A stretch of 64,000 nt of DNA from Novosphingobium sp. ST904. GTDB lineage: Bacteria; Pseudomonadota; Alphaproteobacteria; Sphingomonadales; Sphingomonadaceae. The notes under the pieces were generated by a model. The model searched no databases. It saw nothing but the letters and a program-made list of their open reading frames with translations, and was not told where the DNA came from. Location: positions 54,266 through 118,265 of the forward strand of contig NZ_LGJH01000153.1 of the NCBI RefSeq assembly GCF_001298105.1, in the 5' to 3' direction. Positions 57,465 to 64,000 of the stretch are shown here, piece by piece. The first letter of the stretch is position 1. Each line of letters starts with the position of its first letter. The translations under genes were made by a program, and so were the position numbers.

Positions 57465-58373
57465 ATGATCGAGTCTATTTCCGCCACCCCCATCAGCCCG
57501 CTGCGCCGGCGCCTGATCGAAGACATGGAACTGCGCCATTTCTCGATCGAGACAAAGCGCAATTATATCCGCGACGTTGCACGCTTCGCGACTTGGCTTG
57601 GACGTCCTCCCGACAAGGCGACTGCGGAAGACCTGCGCCGTTTCCAGGTCGAGCAGCGCGAAGGGGGCATGCCGTCTCCCACCATGAACAGCGTCGTTGC
57701 AGCGCTGCGTTTCTTCTTCACGCACACGCTGGATCGACCAGATCTCTCCCGGCGGCTCTATCGTGAGAAGGTCGTGCGCAAATTGCCGGTTGTGCTGAGC
57801 CGCGAGGAAGTCGCGCGCCTGCTGCAGGCCACGACATGCCTCAAGCACCACGCCGCGCTGGCCGTTGCCTATGGCGCGGGACTGCGCGTGGCTGAGGTGT
57901 CGATGCTCAAAGTTTGCGACGTCGACAGCGAGCGCATGCTGCTCCGCGTCGAACGCGGCAAGGACGGCCGCTATCGCAACGCCATGCTCTCGGCCGACTT
58001 GCTCGCCCTCCTGCGCGAGTGGTGGAAGATCGGGCACCGTGAAGGCGTGATGCACCGCGACGGATGGCTGTTCCCCGGCCAGCACTACCTCAAGCCGATC
58101 AGCACCAAGCAGCTTCACCGCGTGGTCGTCGAAGCTGCCCAGTCCGCCGGGATCGCCAAGCACGTGAGCCCGCATACGCTGCGCCACAGCTTCGCCACGC
58201 ACCTGCTCGAGGACGGGATCGATATCCGGATCATCCAGACCTTGCTCGGCCATGCCAAGCTAGAGAACACCGCCTTCTACACCAAGGTGGCGACACGCAC
58301 CGTCCATGCCGTGGTCAGCCCGCTCGACAAGCTCGGGATCGTCGTTCCGCCGCCGGTCGCACCTGACGGCTGA
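57465..58373 (+). CDS. Tyrosine recombinase of IS91-type element
   Basis: 302 residues; strong ribosome site AAGGAGCG before ATG 57465. SAM-like N-domain (MELRHFSIETKRNYIRDVAR) and catalytic domain: AYGAGLRVAEVSML (Arg), ERGKDGRYRNAML (Lys region), VSPHTLRHSFATHLL (HxLRH), LLGHAKLENTAFYTKV (GH...Y). All catalytic residues present, so it is probably active. The companion transposase follows at once; such pairs are recurrent in IS91-like elements. Confidence 0.9.
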   Translation: MIESISATPISPLRRRLIEDMELRHFSIETKRNYIRDVARFATWLGRPPDKATAEDLRRFQVEQREGGMPSPTMNSVVAALRFFFTHTLDRPDLSRRLYREKVVRKLPVVLSREEVARLLQATTCLKHHAALAVAYGAGLRVAEVSMLKVCDVDSERMLLRVERGKDGRYRNAMLSADLLALLREWWKIGHREGVMHRDGWLFPGQHYLKPISTKQLHRVVVEAAQSAGIAKHVSPHTLRHSFATHLLEDGIDIRIIQTLLGHAKLENTAFYTKVATRTVHAVVSPLDKLGIVVPPPVAPDG

Positions 58374-58377
58374 GCCG

Positions 58378-59571
58378 TTGCGCGCCTCGCTCGAGGTCGC
58401 CGATATCTTCCGCAGCGCTGGGCCCGGCTACAGGACTGCCCATGCCGGGCATCTGAGCCTGGCCCAGATCAAGGTCATGGCGGCAATCGAGAACTGCCGG
58501 ACCGCCGCGCTCGGTGGCCACATCGAAGCCTGCGTGGACTGCGGCCATTGGCGGATCGCCTATAACTCGTGCCGCAACCGGCACTGCCCGAAGTGCCAGG
58601 GCGCCGCCGCGCGGACCTGGCTGGAAGAGCGCGAGGCCGACCTGCTTCCGGTGGGCTACTTCCACGTCGTGTTCACATTGCCGGCGGAGATTGCAGCGGT
58701 GGCCCTGCAGAACAAGTCCGCGATCTACGACCTGCTGTTCCGGGTCGCATCGGAGACGATGCTGACCATCGCCGCCGATCCCAGGCATCTCGGCGCCCGT
58801 ATCGGCATCACCGCCGTACTGCATACCTGGGGGTCGGCGATGACACATCATCCCCACGTGCACATGATCGTCCCGGGCGGCGGCATTGCGCCCGACAATG
58901 CCCGATGGATCTCGTCGCGCCCCGCCTTCCTTCTGCCCGTACGGGTTCTGGGCAAGCTGTTCCGGCGCCTGTTCCTGACCCGGCTGATGCAGCTTCACGG
59001 AGCAGGCCGGCTCTCCTTCTTCGGATCGATGGCCCATCTGTCGGAGCGCACAGCCTTCCTGCGGCATCTCAGGCCCACTCGCTGCAAGCGTTGGGTCGTC
59101 TATGCGAAGCCGCCCTTTGCCGGCCCGCAGGCCGTGCTCGCCTACCTGTCGCGCTACACGCACCGCGTTGCCATCTCTACCCAGCGCCTTCTGCGCTTCG
59201 ACGAAACCGGCGTGACCTTCCGCTACAAGGACTATCGCCGCGATGGTCCCGAGCGTCAGCGCGTCATGACCCTGACCGCCGATGAGTTCATCCGCCGCTT
59301 CCTGCTCCACGTTCTGCCCCGCGGGTTCCACCGCATCCGACATTACGGCCTGCTTGCCGGCTCATCCCGCAAGGCAAGCCTCGCCCTCGCACGACAATTG
59401 CTCGAGGTTGCCACCTCGCCAACGGCCTGTGCCGAAGAGGTCGCCAACGATCCGCTTCCGCCGTGCCCCTGCTGCGGCGGCCACATGATCGTCATCGAGA
59501 CATTCACGCGCTGGTGCCAACCTCGCGCACCGCCACATGCAGCCCTGCAACACCGGGAAGCCGTTCCATGA
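58378..59571 (+). CDS. IS91-family HUH transposase
   Basis: About 397 residues from TTG 58378 (LRASLEVADIFRSAG); an ATG at 58306 in the same frame overlaps the recombinase gene and is less likely. Zinc-binding N-domain CVDCGHW and CRNRHCPKCQG, HUH motif HHPHVHMIVPGGG, catalytic Tyr region VLAYLSRYTHRVAIS, and C-terminal CPCCGGHM. It nicks and joins single strands for rolling-circle transposition. Intact. Confidence 0.9.
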   Translation: MRASLEVADIFRSAGPGYRTAHAGHLSLAQIKVMAAIENCRTAALGGHIEACVDCGHWRIAYNSCRNRHCPKCQGAAARTWLEEREADLLPVGYFHVVFTLPAEIAAVALQNKSAIYDLLFRVASETMLTIAADPRHLGARIGITAVLHTWGSAMTHHPHVHMIVPGGGIAPDNARWISSRPAFLLPVRVLGKLFRRLFLTRLMQLHGAGRLSFFGSMAHLSERTAFLRHLRPTRCKRWVVYAKPPFAGPQAVLAYLSRYTHRVAISTQRLLRFDETGVTFRYKDYRRDGPERQRVMTLTADEFIRRFLLHVLPRGFHRIRHYGLLAGSSRKASLALARQLLEVATSPTACAEEVANDPLPPCPCCGGHMIVIETFTRWCQPRAPPHAALQHREAVP

Positions 59572-60138
59572 CCCGGCATGGATCGCGGCCCTCGTGGGCC
59601 ATAGCGCTCTCGCTTTGGCTATGGGCCCGCCTTGCGCCGAATGGTCAGAGCGCTCCTCATAAAACACTGGATCGGCTGCTGGAACGCCTCGATGGCCGCC
59701 GATCAGAAGGCGAAATCAAACTCTATCTGTCCGTTCAGTGGCACTCGCGTCGCCGCTCCGTCGCCAGCCCGGCAGCCCAAAAAGCGAAATACCCATAGGC
59801 CAGTGAGTGGGGCCCGCGGGTTCGTGCCTCGGAGACTTTCGTACGCCTACCGGCGCCCGAAACTCTTCACGTCAGCTGGCCGACAGCTTTTGATGGATAG
59901 ATCCAGAATCCAGCCTGACCGTATCCGCCGGGAACACGTTAGAGCGCGTCGGGAGGCGGGGTCTTGACCATCGTGCAAGGCTAGCGCGATCAAATTTCGG
60001 GCACCCGGGCCACTTCAATCCATTACCAAGGCAATCGCCGTATCGATCATTTGTCGTTCGGCGATTTGGAGCGGCAGTTGAACGACGACTATCATGATAG
60101 AGAGGCCTCAATTCCGAAATTAGAGCCGGAGAGGGCCT
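59572..60138. other. Gene-free region after IS91 element
   Basis: About 570 bases. Apart from the hairpin at 59596-59628 I see no gene with protein-like character; open frames present are Arg/Ser/Pro-rich. The right border of the element and the promoter of the sulfotransferase gene (ribosome site GGAGAGGGCCT at 60129-60138) should lie here. Confidence 0.45.
59596..59628. repeat. Imperfect hairpin after IS91 transposase
   Basis: GGGCCATAGC and GCTATGGGCCC pair (one bulge) around an 11-base loop, 25 bases after the transposase stop. Candidate terminus-proximal hairpin (terIS-like) or transposase terminator. Confidence 0.5.
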
Positions 60139-61290
60139 ATGACACTTGCCGAAACGATCATTAACAGTGCCCGCGAGCTATCAGGCAATGTCGAATGGGA
60201 CGAAGCGGAAATCCGCGAGCCTCTGCGCATCCTGGCCCAAGCGGTGCAGGGGGAGGCGGCCCTGACTCCGATGGGCCTTGCCGTCTTCACCCGAAATGCC
60301 GCCGAATATCTTGCCAATCGCATGCGGGTCGAGGACTGGATAGCACGTCATCCGGAAATTCTGGACAAGCCCGTGGAGAAGCCGACTTTCGTTTTCGGCC
60401 TGCCGCGCACGGGGACGACACTGACAATCAACCTGCTAAACGAAGACACAGCGCGGCGCTGCTTCCTGCGATGGGAAGCATTCGCTTCGGTGCCGCCGCC
60501 CAAGCCCGAGGAATTCCATGCCGGTCCGCGTTATGATGCTGCTCAGGCGCAGTTGGATCATTCGCTGAAGATGGTGCCGCACATCGCTGCAATTCATCAC
60601 GAGGACGCCGATAGTCCTTGCGAATGTCAGTTTTCGATGGCGCCCAGCTTCGTTTCACAAGTGTTCGATTCGCAGTATCACATTCCCAGCTATCACCGCT
60701 GGTTCCTGGACAAAGCGGACTACTTGCCAGCTTTTCGCTATCAGAAGCGCCTGCTTCAGTTACTCCAGTCGCAGGCGCCGGGCCGCTGGACGCTGAAGAA
60801 TCCGTGGCACCCGCTTTATCTTGACGCGCTGCACGAAGTCTATCCCGACGCCCGGCTGGTGATGACGCACCGCGATCCGGTGGAAGTGGTGGGATCGGCA
60901 TGCAGCCTGGTCTGGAACGTGCGCCGCATGTTCAGCGACAGCGTAGACCGGGAAGCCATAGGTCGGGACATGGTGGAAACCTTCGAACTGATGATCGCCC
61001 GCCAAAGCGCGTTCCGACAGCGCCACGGCCACGATGCGATCCACGACATTCTTTATACCGAGCAGATTCGCGATCCGCTTGGCACGATGCGCTGCCTCTA
61101 CGCCCGCTTCGGAGACGATTTTAGCGCCGAAGCGGAAGCCAACATGCAACGTTACCTTGAAGCTAAGCCGAAGGACCGCTTTGGAAAGCACACCTACGAT
61201 CTGGCCGATTACGGGCTCGTAGCTGGCGAAATCCGCGAGCGCTTCGCAGATTATTGCGTCAATTTCGGCTTGGCGATGGACCGGGGGTAG
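60139..61290 (+). CDS. Sulfotransferase family protein
   Basis: 383 residues, MTLAETIINSARELSGNVEW. PAPS-binding 5'-phosphosulfate loop FGLPRTGTTLTINLLN, 3'-phosphate-binding region TLKNPWHPLYLDALHEVYPD and ARLVMTHRDPVEVVGSACS. It transfers sulfate from PAPS to a hydroxylated small molecule (family-level inference); relatives are common in sphingomonads and act on unknown acceptors. Stands alone on the plus strand between mobile elements and a catabolic gene set. Confidence 0.87.
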   Translation: MTLAETIINSARELSGNVEWDEAEIREPLRILAQAVQGEAALTPMGLAVFTRNAAEYLANRMRVEDWIARHPEILDKPVEKPTFVFGLPRTGTTLTINLLNEDTARRCFLRWEAFASVPPPKPEEFHAGPRYDAAQAQLDHSLKMVPHIAAIHHEDADSPCECQFSMAPSFVSQVFDSQYHIPSYHRWFLDKADYLPAFRYQKRLLQLLQSQAPGRWTLKNPWHPLYLDALHEVYPDARLVMTHRDPVEVVGSACSLVWNVRRMFSDSVDREAIGRDMVETFELMIARQSAFRQRHGHDAIHDILYTEQIRDPLGTMRCLYARFGDDFSAEAEANMQRYLEAKPKDRFGKHTYDLADYGLVAGEIRERFADYCVNFGLAMDRG

Positions 61291-61408
61291 TCTTCGGCGA
61301 TTGGTTAGTTGAAGGACTGGGCCCCTTCATCAGGCCGCCGTCTTTCGGCAGTGATCGCAATCAATGAATCGCCAATACTCGCGTAACTTATAATTTAAAG
61401 GGGGTAGT

Positions 61409-62278
61409 GTGAGCGATTTCTCGCCAATCGTCGTTCAACGTGTAATTCACACAATTCATGCCACTTACGATCTGCATGCGTGCAGATTGCTCTACCAGGA
61501 CGCACTGGGCGGGCTCGTTTTTGCCGAAAACTATTTTCCAGCAGAAGATCGTGACTGTGCACTTCTGTATGTTGCAAACCATTCAATCGAACCCATGGCA
61601 CCGCGGACGCGCGATGACATGAGCAAAGGGTTTGCTCGAATGACGAGCAAGATCGGTGAGAGTTTTCACTCGTTCGAGCTCAAGGTCGAAGACGGCCCTG
61701 CCGCGAGCGAAGCAATCCGGGGCGCCGGCGGCGTTGTCGCAAGCGACTATGGTTTCTTTTTCTTCGTAAAGCCTGAAACAACGGGCGGGGTATTACTGGA
61801 GGTTTGCTCCTCTACAATGCCGAACGATCCATACGATCGCCCCGGTGGATGGGGCCCTGGCGTCGGTACCGGCCATGCGTCATCGGTACTACAGTTGGAT
61901 CACATCGCGTGTGTTACAGGTGAAATAGATAAGGCAGTCGACTTTTTTACCTCAGTCATAAACGGCCGTATCATCGAGGATAAAACGACATCGCTGCCTC
62001 AGCGCGGTCGCCGGGTACTGCTTGGTATTGGAGATATCCAGGTCGCGTTCATCCAGCCAGACGATACTCAGCAAGGGCCGCTAGGTGCGTTTTTAAACAA
62101 GCCGCAAAACGGCATTTACGCCCTGGTGTGGCGAATTGCCGACGAGCAACTGGCGCGCCAGCATTTCGAGAAGCGCAATTTGCGAATGACCGAGGTCGCC
62201 TGCGTCTCAGCGGGCTTTGCGATCGATCCGGCGGATTTCTTCGGGGGTCGACACGAATTCGTCACCGCGAATAGCTAA
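61409..62278 (+). CDS. VOC-family (glyoxalase/extradiol-like) protein
   Basis: 289 residues, GTG start 61409 after GGGGGTAGT. Two beta-alpha-beta-beta-beta VOC modules: VVQRVIHTIHATYDLHACRL (N) and LQLDHIACVTGEIDKAVDFF (C). Metal-ligand candidates are His in QRVIHTIH, the second-module DHIACV His and a C-terminal Glu/His. Could be a dioxygenase, isomerase or epimerase-type enzyme; substrate unknown. Neighbours (sulfotransferase, P450, ferredoxin) suggest catabolism of a hydrophobic compound. Confidence 0.8.
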   Translation: MSDFSPIVVQRVIHTIHATYDLHACRLLYQDALGGLVFAENYFPAEDRDCALLYVANHSIEPMAPRTRDDMSKGFARMTSKIGESFHSFELKVEDGPAASEAIRGAGGVVASDYGFFFFVKPETTGGVLLEVCSSTMPNDPYDRPGGWGPGVGTGHASSVLQLDHIACVTGEIDKAVDFFTSVINGRIIEDKTTSLPQRGRRVLLGIGDIQVAFIQPDDTQQGPLGAFLNKPQNGIYALVWRIADEQLARQHFEKRNLRMTEVACVSAGFAIDPADFFGGRHEFVTANS

Positions 62279-62483
62279 CGGAGCAAACCTTTTCGATGCT
62301 TTCAGATAGCGAAATGCTCCCGACACCGGGCTCGATCTGATCCATGCCATAGCGCCAGATGACTGACAGGATACTGGAGAAATCGGCGAAGGCCCCAATC
62401 CGGCGAGGCTGCAAGCCTCGCTTTGAATCGTCAGTCTCCGCCGGTGTCGGCCATATCGGGCTGTTCGATATCCCTTCGGCGTA

Positions 62484-62678
62484 TCAATCTTCAGTAACGA
62501 AGATTGCGCGGGCAGGGCATTGGTCGGCCGCTCTGCGCACCAGTTCCTCCAATTCAGGCGGAACTTCGCTCACCAGTACGGATGCGTAGCCGTCGTCGTG
62601 AAGTTCGAACACTTCTGGGCAAATCCCCACGCAGATGCCGAAACCCGCACATAGGTCGTTATCGATGCGGACCTTCAT
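62484..62678 (-). CDS. [3Fe-4S]-type ferredoxin for P450
   Basis: 64 residues, MKVRIDNDLCAGFGICVGIC-PEVFELHDD..., ending CPARAIFVTED. Cysteines C10, C16, C20 and a distant C-P pattern match P450-associated small ferredoxins with a 3Fe-4S or 4Fe-4S cluster, in which the second cluster Cys position is Gly/Phe. The ATG overlaps the P450 stop (ATGA), so it is translated with the P450 and is its likely electron donor. Confidence 0.9.
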   Translation of the reverse strand: MKVRIDNDLCAGFGICVGICPEVFELHDDGYASVLVSEVPPELEELVRRAADQCPARAIFVTED

Positions 62679-63886
62679 CGGGACGGCGCCTCCTGCGGAT
62701 CAAACTCCAGATTGATGTGCGTGAGCCCGCGCAAAATGAAGGTCGGCAGGTAGCTGTAGCGGCGCGCGTCGGCTGGACCATGGACCTTCTCGGAAATTCG
62801 AATGTCACTGGTCCGATCGAACATGCGGTTGAGGCTGACGACGGCCTCGGCTCGTGCCAACGGGGCACCCGGGCATGCATGGCGACCAGCGCCGAATGCC
62901 ACGTGCAGGCGGGCGTTCTTGCGGGCCATGTCGAACTCACCGGGGTTCTCGAACTTGCGCGAATCGCGGTTGGCCGCGCTGTTCGAAATGTAGAGGAAGC
63001 TGCCCGCCGCGATATCGACACCGCCGAGAGTTGTGGGCTTCTTGGCCAGCCTGAAGTCGCCTTTGACCGGCCCCTCGATCCGAAGACATTCCTCGACGAA
63101 ATTGGGGATTAGGCTGCGGTCTTCGCGCAATCTCTGCTGCAAATCGGGACGCTCGCCGATCACCTTGAAAGCATAGCTGAGTAGGCGCACTGTGGTTTCC
63201 TGCCCGGCGGCGAACAGATTGGCGGCGATCCGGGCGACATCAAGCGGCTCGGGGATTGCCCCGCCAGGAAAAGTCGCCTTGGCGAGCCCGGTCAGGATGT
63301 CCTCCCGGGGATTGCGCCTGCGATCCTCGATATAGGCGGAGAAGGTATCGTAGAGCCACTGGAGCGGCGAATGGTGGACTCCTCCGTCCGTACCGCCGAC
63401 CACGGCTCCGCCGCTTTCCTGTTCCACCCGGATCAGATGCTTGCGGAATTCGACCCGATCCTCAGGCGGCACGCCGAGAAGATCGGATACGACCAGCACC
63501 GCGAAGGGCTGGGCGAAGGCATCCATGAATTCGCATTCGCCGCGAGACAGAAAAGTATCGATCTGCTCGTCCGCCAGCTTCCACATGAACTCCTCATTTT
63601 CCCTGAGGCGCTTCGGTGTGATCAGCGACATCAGCAGGGACCGATGCTCGGAATGCACCGGCGGATCCATCGTCGGCAACTGGTCGCTGAATGGCGTCTG
63701 ATCGCGGTAGGCTTCGATCAGCTCGGAAATGTCTTCGTTTTCGTGCCCTTCCAGGGGAATGGGGCAACCTGCGAATGGGCCTGTCGTCGACATGCAGGAG
63801 GAGAAGCGAGCAGGATCGTTGTAGACCTCAACGGCCTCGTCATAGCCCGTCACCATGACGATACCCTGATGCGGCTCGCGGACCAC
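62675..63886 (-). CDS. Cytochrome P450, N-terminus lost at IS junction
   Basis: 403 residues visible. I-helix LFAAGQETTVRLLSYAF (oxygen-activating A-G-x-E-T-T), K-helix EECLRIEGPV (ExxR), heme loop HVAFGAGRHACPGAPLARAE with Cys ligand. The protein begins abruptly at VVREPHQGIVMVTGYDEAVE, in the middle of what is normally preceded by roughly 50 residues. The IS5 stop codon lies 15 bases away, so the gene is truncated 5' and probably not functional unless an internal start suffices. Soluble bacterial P450; substrate unknown. Confidence 0.88.
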   Translation of the reverse strand: MVREPHQGIVMVTGYDEAVEVYNDPARFSSCMSTTGPFAGCPIPLEGHENEDISELIEAYRDQTPFSDQLPTMDPPVHSEHRSLLMSLITPKRLRENEEFMWKLADEQIDTFLSRGECEFMDAFAQPFAVLVVSDLLGVPPEDRVEFRKHLIRVEQESGGAVVGGTDGGVHHSPLQWLYDTFSAYIEDRRRNPREDILTGLAKATFPGGAIPEPLDVARIAANLFAAGQETTVRLLSYAFKVIGERPDLQQRLREDRSLIPNFVEECLRIEGPVKGDFRLAKKPTTLGGVDIAAGSFLYISNSAANRDSRKFENPGEFDMARKNARLHVAFGAGRHACPGAPLARAEAVVSLNRMFDRTSDIRISEKVHGPADARRYSYLPTFILRGLTHINLEFDPQEAPSR

Positions 63887-63900
63887 AGGAGACTGATCTC

Positions 63901-64000
63901 TTAGGCGGCGTGGACAAATTTGAGCCAGTATCTGGCGGTGGCGATATGGACCATGCCAAGGAAACTGTTGGCCAGTTGATCGTAGCGGGTGGCGATGGCT
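63901..64000 (-). CDS. IS5-family transposase, C-terminus only (cut by window)
   Basis: The minus strand reads AIATRYDQLANSFLGMVHIA then TARYWLKFVHAA and a TAA at 63901-63903. This is the characteristic C-terminal end of IS5-type DDE transposases (RYDKLAxxFLxxxxxA). The N-terminal part lies outside the window. It abuts the broken end of the P450 gene. Confidence 0.85.
   Translation of the reverse strand, partial: AIATRYDQLANSFLGMVHIATARYWLKFVHAA

Larger units (their letters stand above)
57465..59628 (+). mobile_element. IS91-type element with linked tyrosine recombinase
   Basis: Two coupled genes, a tyrosine recombinase and an HUH-type IS91 transposase, followed by a hairpin at 59596-59628 of the kind found at the ends of rolling-circle elements. 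Outer borders are not determined because IS91 elements lack terminal inverted repeats. Confidence 0.75.

Noticed and set aside
59632..59967. 111-codon frame after the IS91 transposase
   Set aside because: Composition rich in Arg/Ser/Pro and no homology; likely non-coding flank of the element.

Overview
The window is high-GC bacterial DNA from the Alphaproteobacteria, very probably a sphingomonad close to Novosphingobium. The support is indirect but consistent. The prolyl-tRNA synthetase is the short alphaproteobacterial type, and PhaR sits beside it. The gene sets rsmI-yraN-gshB and rph-rdgB-hemW-xerC are present. The dnaK and hrcA promoters match the alphaproteobacterial RpoH consensus (CTTG-N17-CYTATNTNNG). 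Several small proteins look sphingomonad-typical.

Layout. 1-5300: rsmI-yraN-gshB on the minus strand, divergent from an LpoA-like lipoprotein, then small genes (membrane protein, MbcA/ParS-like protein, cold-shock protein) and aquaporin Z. 5300-8700: the minus-strand operon rph-rdgB-hemW-xerC. 8700-15400: a chaperone block (hrcA-grpE, dnaK, dnaJ) interrupted by a glycine-zipper lipoprotein, an HExxH protein and a PCuAC copper chaperone. 15400-31100: housekeeping genes (patatin-like lipase, radA, cvpA, Fe-S scaffold, MHS transporter, alr, phaR, proS, M28 peptidase, TauE, RNase R, universal stress protein). 31300-34400: pyruvate dehydrogenase E2, a thioesterase and E3. 34500-40100: a GNAT protein divergent from acetyl-CoA synthetase, a spermidine-synthase-like protein and rsgA.

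40210-47490 holds a tightly coupled five-gene cluster: SWIM zinc finger, DUF5691, MoxR AAA+ ATPase, DUF5682 (TraB/EreA/ChaN-like) and VWA protein. Gene content and start/stop overlaps imply one machine of unknown function. It is the best candidate here for an under-described system.

47470-64000 is more accessory. It has an exported cupin/CMD/hydrolase set, a divergent MreB paralogue, and a GH9-DUF1080-Dabb operon facing a TetR gene with a perfect 20-bp operator. Then come an IS3 remnant, an IS91-type element with its tyrosine recombinase, a sulfotransferase, a VOC protein and a P450-ferredoxin pair. The P450 has lost its N-terminus at the edge of an IS5-type element that runs off the window.

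A striking technical feature is that at least a dozen conserved genes, several of them core genes (rnr, lpdA, acs), carry single-base reading-frame breaks. This points to uncorrected indel errors in the assembly rather than mass pseudogenisation. Such loci are typed 'pseudogene' below, but most are probably intact in the organism.
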